Assembly (NCBI GenBank): GCA_934675205.1
Contig: CAKUPQ010000002.1
Coordinates: 558,001 to 622,000, forward strand
DNA length: 64,000 nucleotides
Direction of reading: 5' to 3'
Source: an uncultured Flavobacteriaceae bacterium
GTDB taxonomy: Bacteria > Bacteroidota > Bacteroidia > Flavobacteriales > Flavobacteriaceae
Shown: positions 44,481 to 53,259 of the stretch, piece after piece
Layout: each line of letters opens with the position of its first letter
Numbering within the stretch: the stretch's first letter is position 1
Made by a program: the position numbers and the translations under genes
The notes under the pieces: generated by a model
What the model was told of the DNA's origin: nothing
Databases searched by the model: none
Seen by the model: only the letters and a program-made list of their open reading frames with translations

Positions 44481-45611
44481 CTAATCTTCATAATATTCTA
44501 TCCTACGTTTGTAAACAACAGCAGGACGTATTTTTTCTTTGTCTGTATATAAATTACATTTTAACCAGTTATTATGGCTGTCATATTCTTCATATTCATA
44601 AAAACGCTCATTGATAAGCTCTCCTTTACTGTTGTATGTCCAGCCTTTAGTAAAATCTCCGTTTTTATTAAGCTCAACCACAAACTTCCAACCGTTCTCG
44701 TGAAACATTATTCCTGCAACATAAGCATCTATTTCCCGTTTCATTACCCAGCCTTCAGGATGATATGTATATTTGGTTTTTTTATAGAGTTCCTTGTCTA
44801 TATGTATTAAAACTTCCGTTATCCTTCCTTTTTCATCATAACGATATTCGTAGTGACCAACAGAAGAAACATGAACACTAAACTCGTCTATTAGATCAGT
44901 ATCAGCAGAGTTAGGAACATTATCGCTTGGTTTGAAGCGAATGTCTTTTGATAAGATTTTGTTATCCTTATCATAATTGAATACTGTTATCTTTCTTAAT
45001 TTTTTATCTTCTCCTTCGTCATGTACGCCATTGTGGTTTTCATCTATTAAACTAAACATCTTTTCTTCAAGAGGATATCCAGCATCATTATACGCATAAT
45101 GGTGTTCGTCTATATATTTATAATGCCAATCATTTGTAAAACTTCGAATAGTATATTCTCTAAAGTTGGAAAAAACAGGGTGAGGGTTAATGAAAGGATA
45201 TTCAAATTTTCTGTTTATACATCTTGACACCTTTTCTTTTTCATCTAAATATTCTTTTACGTTAATTTCTAATGTATCAGTAACTGTTAATGTTAAGGTA
45301 TCCACATAAAATTCCAATGCAGACTGAATCGCCCCCCCCCATTTATTAAACTTTCTATAACGTGGTGTTTGAATATCGTAATGTCTTAATCCCTGATTGA
45401 AATTTTCTTTATCTTTATCTATATTGTTATACTTTGTATAACCTGCTACTTCTTTTATCTTTCCTTTTAAGTTTATCTCATCTAACTCACTAAAAATTAA
45501 CGGGTATTTTTTTTCATCATTATATTCTTTCACTTCTTGTGATTTGGCACAAGAAGTAAACAATAAAATTAGAGACAGTAGTAATATTTTAACTAAAGAC
45601 TTATAACTCAT
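44481..45611 (-). CDS. Lipoprotein with G9 tract, possibly phase-variable
   Basis: A 376-residue lipoprotein (MSYKSLVKILLLSLILLFTSC, Cys21). The mature part has YD/RHS-like phrases (HYEYRYDEKGRITEVLIHIDKELYKKTKYTYHPEGWVMKREI, WTYNSKGELINERFYEYEEYDSHNNWLKCNLY) common in surface lipoproteins of Bacteroidota; function unknown. Codons 91-94 (TGG GGG GGG GCG) contain a run of nine G. Loss of one G would give a stop after residue 105, gain of one after residue 111. It lies 15 bases after tsaD and 9 before pabB, so switching might also affect pabB by polarity (inference). Confidence 0.82.
   Translation of the reverse strand: MSYKSLVKILLLSLILLFTSCAKSQEVKEYNDEKKYPLIFSELDEINLKGKIKEVAGYTKYNNIDKDKENFNQGLRHYDIQTPRYRKFNKWGGAIQSALEFYVDTLTLTVTDTLEINVKEYLDEKEKVSRCINRKFEYPFINPHPVFSNFREYTIRSFTNDWHYKYIDEHHYAYNDAGYPLEEKMFSLIDENHNGVHDEGEDKKLRKITVFNYDKDNKILSKDIRFKPSDNVPNSADTDLIDEFSVHVSSVGHYEYRYDEKGRITEVLIHIDKELYKKTKYTYHPEGWVMKREIDAYVAGIMFHENGWKFVVELNKNGDFTKGWTYNSKGELINERFYEYEEYDSHNNWLKCNLYTDKEKIRPAVVYKRRIEYYED
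45332..45340. repeat. Homopolymer tract C9 (G9 on the coding strand)
   Basis: Nine C in a row on the plus strand inside the lipoprotein gene. I saw no other G or C run of this length in this AT-rich window. It is a candidate slipped-strand switch. Confidence 0.85.
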
Positions 45612-45626
45612 AACTTATAATTTTAA

Positions 45627-46646
45627 TTAAATTTCCATTCTGGCCTTACTCACAATCGAAACGTCATCAAACATTCCTTTTTTGTATTTCAGATAACCTG
45701 TAATTCCTATCATTGCTGCATTATCGGTTGTGTATTCAAACTTGGGCACAAAAGTTTTCCAGCCGTATTTGTGTTCTGCTTCTTTGAGGGCTTTTCGTAT
45801 TCCTGAATTGGCAGAAACACCTCCTCCGATAGCAATTTGACTGATTTCTGTTTCTTTGACAGCTGTTTTGAGCTTATCCATTATGATTTCGATAATAATA
45901 TGCTGAATGGAGGCACAAATATCATTCAGATTTTCTTCGATAAAATTCGGATTTTCTTTGATTTTCTTTTGGATAAAATATAGAATTTGGGTTTTCAGTC
46001 CGCTAAAGCTGAAATTAAGTCCGTCCACTTTGGGTTTGGTAAACTCAAAAACAGGATTTCCTAATTGTGCATATTTGTCAATCAAAGGTCCTCCGGGATA
46101 GGGAAGCCCGAGAATTTTCGCACTTTTGTCGAAAGCTTCTCCCACAGCATCATCGGTTGTTTCTCCGATAACTTCCATTTCAAAATAATCGGTTACTTTG
46201 ATAATTTGGGTATGACCTCCACTGATTGTCATTGCCAAAAACGGAAATTCGGGCTTGTCAAATCCGTCTTCATCAATAAAATGTGCCAAAATATGTCCTT
46301 GCATATGATTCACTCCTATAAGAGGGATTTCCAAAGCCAAACTCAACGATTTGGCAAAACTTCCACCTACCAAAAGCGAACCCATTAGTCCCGGACCTTG
46401 CGTAAAAGCAATGGCAGAAAGCTGTTCTTTGGTGATTCCTGCCTTTTGCAAAGCCTGATGAACAACCGGAACAATGTTTTTTTCGTGGGCTCTTGATGCC
46501 AATTCGGGAACAACTCCTCCGTATTGTTCGTGAACACTCTGATTAGCAACGATATTCGACAAAATTCTATCATTACAAAGTACGGCAGCAGCTGTATCAT
46601 CGCACGAACTTTCGATGGCCAATAAAAAAACAGGTTTATTATCCAT
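45627..46646 (-). CDS. tsaD: tRNA N6-adenosine threonylcarbamoyltransferase
   Basis: A 339-residue TsaD/Kae1 enzyme that transfers threonylcarbamoyl to A37 of ANN-decoding tRNAs together with TsaB and TsaE. The ASKHA start (LLAIESSCDDTAAAV), the metal histidines His114 and His118 in GVNHMQGHILAHF, TISGGHTQI, DDAVGEAFDKSAKILGLPYPGGP, and the late GGVSANSGIRKAL and YTTDNAAMI motifs are all intact. It is the first gene of the operon with the phase-variable-looking lipoprotein and pabB, and divergent from tamB. Confidence 0.96.
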   Translation of the reverse strand: MDNKPVFLLAIESSCDDTAAAVLCNDRILSNIVANQSVHEQYGGVVPELASRAHEKNIVPVVHQALQKAGITKEQLSAIAFTQGPGLMGSLLVGGSFAKSLSLALEIPLIGVNHMQGHILAHFIDEDGFDKPEFPFLAMTISGGHTQIIKVTDYFEMEVIGETTDDAVGEAFDKSAKILGLPYPGGPLIDKYAQLGNPVFEFTKPKVDGLNFSFSGLKTQILYFIQKKIKENPNFIEENLNDICASIQHIIIEIIMDKLKTAVKETEISQIAIGGGVSANSGIRKALKEAEHKYGWKTFVPKFEYTTDNAAMIGITGYLKYKKGMFDDVSIVSKARMEI

Positions 46647-46677
46647 AAAATGGAACGAAATTTGAATTATCTATTTT

Positions 46678-46806
46678 TAGCCACAGATGCACAGATTTTT
46701 ATTTTTTACCACAGATTAAAAGAATTTTCACGGATTAAATCTGTGAAATCTGTGGCTAAATTAAATTTTAAAATCTATAAAAACATTATCTGTACATCTG
46801 TGGCTA
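46678..46806. repeat. Nested palindromic repeat of the CCACAGAT type
   Basis: Outer arms TAGCCACAGATGCACAGA (46678-46695) and its near complement (46789-46806); inside, CCACAGATT and AATCTGTGG also pair, with TCACGGATTAAATCTGTGA. The same family, with a different insert, is at 56742-56822. It occupies nearly all of the gap between tsaD and tamB. Confidence 0.75.
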
Positions 46807-46812
46807 ATTAAC

Positions 46813-46820
46813 TATATTTG
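46813..46820 (+). promoter_or_regulatory. Putative tamB -7 box
   Basis: TATATTTG followed by CAG matches TAnnTTTG perfectly. It overlaps the TTG at 46818 that would otherwise be the most upstream possible start codon. Confidence 0.5.
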
Positions 46821-49800
46821 CAGTACAAAAGTAAACATTTTAGCAGTATCAAAAAATTCAGAAAAATAATTATCCGTGTTTTTGTGGGAATTCTCCTGTT
46901 GATATTGCTATTAGGAATACTTGTTATACTTCCTCCCGTTCAGACTTTTATAGGAGGAATCGTAACCAAAGAGCTTAAAAAATCTACAGGAGCTGATATA
47001 AATGTAGAAAAAGTAGCAATTTCGGTTTTTGGAGGGGTAAAGTTAAGAGGGGTACTTATCAAAGACCACCATCAAGATACGCTTATTTATTCCAAAAACA
47101 TTCAAACCAAGATTTTAAGTGTCGGGAGGGCAGTCAAAGGTGATTTGATTTTCGGAGATTTAAAAGCTGATAATCTTACGTTTTACCTGACAACTTATAA
47201 AGGGGAGGAAAATTCCAACATTGATATTTTTGTCGAAAGTTTTGAAAATGACAACCCAAAATCGGATAAGCCGTTTATAATGACTGCTGATAATCTGAAA
47301 ATCATTAACGGACGATTTAAAGTCGAAAATCAAAATCGGGAAACTCCCGTAGCTGTTGATTTTACAAGGTTAAATACACATTTAAAAGATTTTTCGATAA
47401 ACGGAGATTTGATTACAGCCGATTCGGAATTGTTTTCGTTTCAGTATCATACCGGAGTTTTTGTCGAAAACTTAACCGGAAAAATAAAGTATTCTGACAA
47501 TCAGATACATATTTTGGATTTGGAGGCTACAACCAAAGAGAAAACTTATCTGAAAGGAAATATCATTTTGGATTACAATCAAGGAGATTTGGCAGAGTTT
47601 ACGGATAAAGTTGTGATGACTGTCGATTTTGAAAACGGAAGTAAATTGGCAAGTAGTGATATTTACTTTTTTTATCCCGAAATAGCTCAACATAAAATCT
47701 TTGATTTCAGTGCGAAAGTAAAGGGAACGCTCAACGATTTTTTGGCTGAAGATTTGTTTTTGTCGGATAGAAATATGGTGGTAAATGGAGATTTACACTT
47801 CAAAAATATTACGGTTGTACAAGAAAGAGGATTTACGATTTCAGGGAAAATTCACGAACTAAACACCACAAATAATTTGCTTAAAGACTTGCTCCCGAAT
47901 GTTTTAGGAACAAAGCTACCCGAACAGTTAGACAATTTGGGCAGGGTTGTTCTTAATGGAGATATGTATCTGACAAAGAATGACTTAAATCTAAAATCGA
48001 ATATCGTAACCCAAATCGGAAACCTGACTACCGATTTGAAAATGCAAAACATAACCGATTCGGATAATACTTCGTATCAGGGGAATATTACAACCCAAAA
48101 TTTTGATTTAGGGGAGTTTTTAAATACAAAATCGGTTGGAAAAATCACTTCAGATCTAAATGCCAACGGAAAAGGATTTACGCAGGAAACCGTAAACACG
48201 ACTATTGACGGAACGGTTTCTTCCTTTTATCTGAACGGATATAATTATCGGAAAATCCTTGTAAACGGAGAGATGAAACAACCTTATTTTCAAGGAGAAG
48301 TCCATATAGATGATGATAATGTAAAGCTTTCATTTGAAGGTATTTTAGATGTTACATCTAAAGTAAAACATTACGATTTTGAAGTACAAGCCGATTATGT
48401 AAATCTGAACAAAATCAACCTGATTGAAAGGGATTCGGTTTCGATTCTCAAAGGAAATATCGTTTTTGAGGGAGTAGGAAATTCGCTTGACGATATGGCA
48501 GGAAAACTGAATTTTTCGAGAGCCTCGTATCAGAACCAGAGAGATATTTACTTTTTTGAAGACTTTACTGTTACGTCCGAATTTGATAACGATAAAGTCC
48601 GTACGATTACCATAAATTCCCCCGATATTATTGAGGGAAATGTTACAGGAAGATTCAGTTATGTGGAGCTCCCGAAGATTTTTGAAAATGCTTTGGGTAG
48701 TTTATACACCAATTATTTACCACATAAAATCAGAGAAAAACAGTTTTTAAGGTTTAATTTTTCGATTTATAACAAAATTGTTGAAGTATTTTTTCCGCAG
48801 ATTTCTTTTGGGAATAATACGTTTATACGAGGAAATATCAATCCTGATGAAGAAATGTTCAGGCTGAATTTTGCTACTCCGACTTTGGAAATAGGAGAGA
48901 ATACCGTTCACAGAATCGACTTGCAGGTAGATAACAAAAATCCGCTATACAATGCGTATGTCGAAATGGACAGCATCAGCAACAAATACTATAAAATCTC
49001 GGATTTTGGTATGATTAACGTAAAAAATAACGATACGTTATATTTCAGAACGGAGTTTAAAGGAGGGGAAAAGCAACAGGATTTTTACAATCTGAATATG
49101 TATTATACCATTGATGAAGACAGAAATTCGATTGTAGGATTCCAAAAATCGGAGTTGCATTTCAAGGATTATATGTGGCATCTGAACGAATACGACAACC
49201 ACGATAGTCGGGTGGTTTTTTATAAGTCTTTGAGTGATTTGAGCATTGATAATTTTATGCTTTCGCATCAGAATCAGTTTGTGCAGTTTGGAGGAATCAT
49301 CAAAGGCTCGGACTATAAAGATTTGGATTTGAACTTCCGAGATGTCGATTTGTCGAAAATCACTCCGTATATCGATAAGCTCCGTTTGGAAGGATTACTC
49401 AACGGAAATGTGCATTTCCGACAGGACGAAAATACGTTCCGACCGATTTCGTCTTTGGAGATTATGAACTTGGCAGTCAATGAAATAGAATTAGGAGATT
49501 TAACCATAGATGCGGAGGGAGATGAAACATTGAGCCGATTCGGAATCAATGCCTATCTGTTCAGAGATGATGATGATGTTTTTGTAATGGAGGGAGATTT
49601 ACAAAACATTAATAAACAGACCATTGCCAATTTGGATATTCGTATGAACAACCTCAATTTAAGTCCGTTTGGCGAATTTGGAGGAGAAGTTATGACGAAT
49701 ATTCGTGGTTTTGCCACAGGACGGGCAACCGTTTCGGGCAACCTGAAAAACCCTGAAATCAACGGAAGACTATTTTTGGACAGGGCAGGTATGAAAGTGG

Positions 49801-51380
49801 CTTATCTGAATACGGATTTCGATTTTGACAACAATACGATAATAGATATTACCGAAAGACAAATTCTTTTCGGACACGTAAATCTGACCGATACCAAATA
49901 CAAAACCAAAGGAAATTTAAGCGGAGCAATCAATCATAAGTTGTTCAATGATTGGGTACTGGATTTGAATTTAAGCTCTAACCGATTATTGGTTTTGGAC
50001 ACGGATTATACCGATGATGCGATGTATTACGGAACGGCTTTTATCAAAGGAAATGCGACTATCAAAGGTGCGACTTCGGGCTTGGTTATTAGTGCTGATG
50101 CAACTTCCGAAAAAGGAACGCATATCATTATTCCTGTCGGGGATTCCAAATCGGCAGGAGAGGCATCGCACATCAATTTTTTAAGCCCTGATCAAAAATA
50201 TAACAGTGAATCATCACTCGAAAACCGCTTTACCACAACAGGATTGGAATTAAAGCTGAATCTGAACGTAACTCCCGATGCAGTAATTGACATTATAATC
50301 GACAGAGATACCGGACACGCTATTCGGGGAGGAAAAGGAAACGGAACTTTAGAGCTTGATATCAATACGTTAGGACGATTTACGATGAACGGAATTTTTA
50401 CCGTTGAAGAAGGAAAATACGATTTCCGATACGGAGGACTGATAAGCAAAGAGTTTAACGTAAGAAAAGGAGGAACGATTACGTGGAGCGGAAACCCGCT
50501 TTTGGCAAATATGAACATTCAGGCAGTTTATGCAACGGAGGCGAACCCTGCGGTATTGTTGGATAATCCGTCATTTAACCAAAAAATTCCCGTAAACCTG
50601 ATTATTGACGTAAAAGGAACGCTTGAGGCATTGCAAGAGCCCGATTTTGATATTACGTTTCCGAGTGTGAGTTCTGTTTTGCAGTCTGAAATTCAGTATA
50701 AATTATCTGATGCAGATACCCGAAGAACACAGGCATTTGCCCTTTTGGCAACTCGAAATTTCTTGGGAAGTGCAGGAATGGCATCGGGTGCTTTGGCAGG
50801 AAGTCTGACCGAAACAGCAAGTAAGATTTTCAATAACCTGATTTTAGATGATAACAGCGTATTTCAGATAGGAGTGGACTATACCGTTGCCAACCGAGAC
50901 CCAAACCAAACAAGAGATATTGACGATTCCGACCGATTGGGAATTAACTTATCCACGCAAATCAACGAAGACATTACCATAAACGGAAAGCTCGGAGTTC
51001 CCGTAGGAGGAACGCAACAATCGGTTGTGGTCGGAAATGTGGAAATTCTGATGCGTCTGAACGAAGACAGAAGTCTGAATGCTCGGGTATTTAACAGGGA
51101 AAATGATATTAATTATTTTGGGGAGGGGATAGGCTATACCCAAGGAATCGGGCTTACGTGGGAAGTCGATTTTGATTCTTTTGGAGAATTGGCAAGAAGA
51201 ATTTTCCCTAAAAAGAAAAAAGAAGAGGACGAAAAACAAACTTCCGAGTCGTATTTTGATATGGATTCCGATTTTAACAAAGAATACGAAGAATTTATCA
51301 GACGTAGAGCTCAACACAGAAAGGCAGATCCTAAAAAAGAAGACGAACCCGAAATTGAGAGAGTGCCTGACCCTTTTTGA
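46818..51380 (+). CDS. tamB: Translocation and assembly module protein TamB
   Basis: A protein of about 1500 residues with one N-terminal membrane anchor (FVGILLLILLLGILVIL), a very long beta-rich repetitive body, and the C-terminal DUF490/TamB domain (FNVRKGGTITWSGNPLLANMNIQAVYATEANPAVLL ... NDINYFGEGIGYTQGIGLTWEVDFDSFGELARRIFPK). It spans the periplasm and helps lipid or outer-membrane protein delivery. A Lys/Glu-rich tail follows the domain. The start is unclear: no ATG lies ahead of the anchor, an in-frame stop is at 46809, and the TTG at 46818 sits in the -7 box. GTG 46884 or a non-standard start is possible. A divergent tsaD neighbour is usual in flavobacteria. Confidence 0.92.
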   Translation: MQYKSKHFSSIKKFRKIIIRVFVGILLLILLLGILVILPPVQTFIGGIVTKELKKSTGADINVEKVAISVFGGVKLRGVLIKDHHQDTLIYSKNIQTKILSVGRAVKGDLIFGDLKADNLTFYLTTYKGEENSNIDIFVESFENDNPKSDKPFIMTADNLKIINGRFKVENQNRETPVAVDFTRLNTHLKDFSINGDLITADSELFSFQYHTGVFVENLTGKIKYSDNQIHILDLEATTKEKTYLKGNIILDYNQGDLAEFTDKVVMTVDFENGSKLASSDIYFFYPEIAQHKIFDFSAKVKGTLNDFLAEDLFLSDRNMVVNGDLHFKNITVVQERGFTISGKIHELNTTNNLLKDLLPNVLGTKLPEQLDNLGRVVLNGDMYLTKNDLNLKSNIVTQIGNLTTDLKMQNITDSDNTSYQGNITTQNFDLGEFLNTKSVGKITSDLNANGKGFTQETVNTTIDGTVSSFYLNGYNYRKILVNGEMKQPYFQGEVHIDDDNVKLSFEGILDVTSKVKHYDFEVQADYVNLNKINLIERDSVSILKGNIVFEGVGNSLDDMAGKLNFSRASYQNQRDIYFFEDFTVTSEFDNDKVRTITINSPDIIEGNVTGRFSYVELPKIFENALGSLYTNYLPHKIREKQFLRFNFSIYNKIVEVFFPQISFGNNTFIRGNINPDEEMFRLNFATPTLEIGENTVHRIDLQVDNKNPLYNAYVEMDSISNKYYKISDFGMINVKNNDTLYFRTEFKGGEKQQDFYNLNMYYTIDEDRNSIVGFQKSELHFKDYMWHLNEYDNHDSRVVFYKSLSDLSIDNFMLSHQNQFVQFGGIIKGSDYKDLDLNFRDVDLSKITPYIDKLRLEGLLNGNVHFRQDENTFRPISSLEIMNLAVNEIELGDLTIDAEGDETLSRFGINAYLFRDDDDVFVMEGDLQNINKQTIANLDIRMNNLNLSPFGEFGGEVMTNIRGFATGRATVSGNLKNPEINGRLFLDRAGMKVAYLNTDFDFDNNTIIDITERQILFGHVNLTDTKYKTKGNLSGAINHKLFNDWVLDLNLSSNRLLVLDTDYTDDAMYYGTAFIKGNATIKGATSGLVISADATSEKGTHIIIPVGDSKSAGEASHINFLSPDQKYNSESSLENRFTTTGLELKLNLNVTPDAVIDIIIDRDTGHAIRGGKGNGTLELDINTLGRFTMNGIFTVEEGKYDFRYGGLISKEFNVRKGGTITWSGNPLLANMNIQAVYATEANPAVLLDNPSFNQKIPVNLIIDVKGTLEALQEPDFDITFPSVSSVLQSEIQYKLSDADTRRTQAFALLATRNFLGSAGMASGALAGSLTETASKIFNNLILDDNSVFQIGVDYTVANRDPNQTRDIDDSDRLGINLSTQINEDITINGKLGVPVGGTQQSVVVGNVEILMRLNEDRSLNARVFNRENDINYFGEGIGYTQGIGLTWEVDFDSFGELARRIFPKKKKEEDEKQTSESYFDMDSDFNKEYEEFIRRRAQHRKADPKKEDEPEIERVPDPF

Positions 51381-51505
51381 TTTAAGATTTAGGACTGATG
51401 ATTTTTGATTTAAGAAGTACACGAAATCTACAATCGTTAATCACCAATCTTAATAAACTGTTTATAAGTTTGGTTTTTTGCTTCAATATTAATAACTATT
51501 TTTTA

Positions 51506-51513
51506 TAATTTTG
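51506..51513 (+). promoter_or_regulatory. -7 box of the DUF4870 gene
   Basis: TAATTTTG matches TAnnTTTG perfectly, 31 bases before the ATG. Confidence 0.55.
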
Positions 51514-51544
51514 GATTATTATTTAATCAAAATCAAATTATATT

Positions 51545-51853
51545 ATGGATAACAAAACACTTTCAATTATTTCGTACATCACCATTATCGGGTGGTTAAT
51601 TGCTTATTTTGTTGGAAAAGACAAAGCAGACAGCTTACTAAAATACCATTTAAGACAATCTTTAGGGCTGATGATTGTTGCATTTGTCGTCAATATTATT
51701 GTTACAAGTATTGCATTGACTATTCCTTCGCTTGGATTTTTGAGCTATGTTTCTTATGTATTTATCGTTCTTTGGGTTTTCGGGCTTATCAATGCTGTCA
51801 ACGGAGTTGAAAAACCAATTCCCCTAATCGGGACGTTGTTTGAGAAAAAATAA
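51545..51853 (+). CDS. DUF4870 / Tic20-like small membrane protein
   Basis: A 102-residue membrane protein with three spans. It starts MDNKTLSIISYITIIGWLIAYFVGKDKADSLLKYHLRQSLGLMIV, with the conserved KYHLRQSL phrase of the DUF4870 family, distantly related to chloroplast Tic20, and ends in the usual GLINAVNGVEKPIPLIGTLFEKK. Function in bacteria is unknown. It is monocistronic with a strong bidirectional terminator. Confidence 0.88.
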   Translation: MDNKTLSIISYITIIGWLIAYFVGKDKADSLLKYHLRQSLGLMIVAFVVNIIVTSIALTIPSLGFLSYVSYVFIVLWVFGLINAVNGVEKPIPLIGTLFEKK

Positions 51854-51867
51854 TCTCAATAACACAT

Positions 51868-51898
51868 AAAAAAAGTCCTCAAATTTGAGGACTTTTTT
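51868..51898. terminator. Bidirectional terminator between the DUF4870 gene and tonB
   Basis: A perfect 26-base palindrome (51871-51896, AAAAGTCCTCAAA and its complement) with flanking A and T runs on both sides serves both convergent genes. Confidence 0.92.
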
Positions 51899-51900
51899 GT

Positions 51901-52743
51901 TTATTTTACTGATACTTTGATAGGTAAGTAGTATAACATTCTTACGGGTTTTCCTTGATAAATTCCGGGTTCCCATTTGGTTTTGATGTTTTTCAGTGTT
52001 CTTATGGCTTCCTGTCCGAGTCCGTGTCCGGGGTCTCTTACTACTTTAATGTCTGATATTGAACCGTCAATTTCAACCACAAAAGAAACATAAACCGTAT
52101 ATTGATTAGCTTGTATATCAGGCACTTTATAACCTCTCTGAACAGTTTTTATAAAATTCTGAATTCCTCCCGGAAATTCAGCCTTTTTGTCCAATCGAAA
52201 GTCTGCAAAAATTTCTCCTTTCCCGTCATCTGTTCCTGTTGCAGTACCGTTTTCGTCTCCGTCATTTTCTTCATCAGAAGGAGAGGAGGTAGTCAAACTT
52301 CCTTCAGGATTTCCCTCAAATTCTTCGTTTCCTGTCTTAAAGCCCTCAAAATCGTCTTTAGAAGTCAAATCATTATCCGTAGTTTCGTCTTGGGTAATGT
52401 TGGTTTCTACGTACTTTTTTTGAGTTTCAGCCGATAATTCTTTCTTTTTGAGCTTTGGCTTTTCCGTTTCTACAACAGGGTCGTCAGGTTTTTTTTCAGG
52501 AATAAAGGGAATAACCTTGTCTATAAAAGGTTCTTTTTCAGGATTTTCAGCTATAATTATAGGTTCTCCGAAATGATTCGCAATTACAGGAATACTGATT
52601 AAAGAACCAGCTAACATAATTCCGATAAAAAGTGCTTTAAGCATTATATTTCCACTTTTTGCACGTAATTCGTAAGCTCCATACGATTTGTTTTTGCCAT
52701 CAAAAACCAAATCAATCCATTCTTTTTTTGAGAAATTGTTCAT
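51901..52743 (-). CDS. tonB: TonB family energy transducer
   Basis: A 280-residue TonB protein: an N-terminal cytoplasmic part of Bacteroidota type (KKEWIDLVFDGKNKSYGAYELRAKSG), one span at about 33-55, a Pro/Lys/Glu-rich periplasmic linker (PFIPEKKPDDPVVETEKPKLKKKEL) and an acidic Gly/Ser/Thr stretch, then the C-terminal TonB domain (FPGGIQNFIKTVQRGYKVPDIQANQYTVYVSFVVEIDGSISDIKVVRDPGHGLGQEAIRTLKNIKTKWEPGIYQGKPVRMLYYLPIKVSVK). It passes proton-motive force to outer-membrane receptors. No exbBD is adjacent. Confidence 0.93.
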   Translation of the reverse strand: MNNFSKKEWIDLVFDGKNKSYGAYELRAKSGNIMLKALFIGIMLAGSLISIPVIANHFGEPIIIAENPEKEPFIDKVIPFIPEKKPDDPVVETEKPKLKKKELSAETQKKYVETNITQDETTDNDLTSKDDFEGFKTGNEEFEGNPEGSLTTSSPSDEENDGDENGTATGTDDGKGEIFADFRLDKKAEFPGGIQNFIKTVQRGYKVPDIQANQYTVYVSFVVEIDGSISDIKVVRDPGHGLGQEAIRTLKNIKTKWEPGIYQGKPVRMLYYLPIKVSVK

Positions 52744-53259
52744 AATATTAAGTTTTAAAGGTTAATAACACAATCACTTTAACAAATAACGCATCAACTA
52801 TATATAATATTGTTTACTGCGTTTGCTTGTTTATTATATAGATGCTTTAATTTATGAAAAGGTTGGAAAGCAAATGAAAATAATACGGAATATAATATGT
52901 GGAAAAGTTATAATAATAGATTTTTGTATATTAAACTCTCAAACTTATAAGGGGTATGAGCTTGTCGAGAACTCATTTCACAAAAACATACAAAACTGAT
53001 AAGTATTGCTGAAGTAGGGTTTTTGAAATATTCTATTTTACATAATGTAAATTATAATACAAATAGAATTCAGTAAAATAAGGGCTTTTCAGCGATTTAC
53101 TTGATTATTATGTAAAATTGAATAATATACTTTCACTACTTTATTTTGGCTTATTTATAAGTTTATATGCCGAGTTAAATGATTCTTTAATTTCTTTTTA
53201 GTATGATTTTTGCTACAAATATAATTATAAACGATTGTTTAACCTTAAATGAAATAATT
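52744..53259. other. Long AT-rich non-coding stretch
   Basis: A gap of 516 bases between tonB and the divergent PEP-mutase-like gene, far longer than others here. It holds small inverted repeats (TATATAATA/TATTATATA near 52800-52845; TTTACATAATGTAAA near 53038), a fragment of the AGCTTGTCGAGAA repeat at 52967-52980, and no clear -7 box or gene. Confidence 0.6.

Noticed and set aside
50949..51422. 157-residue open frame on the minus strand
   Set aside because: Antisense to the conserved C-terminal domain of tamB; composition is Phe/Ser-rich without a family.
53203..53259. 19-residue extension of the PEP-mutase-like protein
   Set aside because: The conserved start of the family begins just after ATG 53260; the extension is low-complexity.
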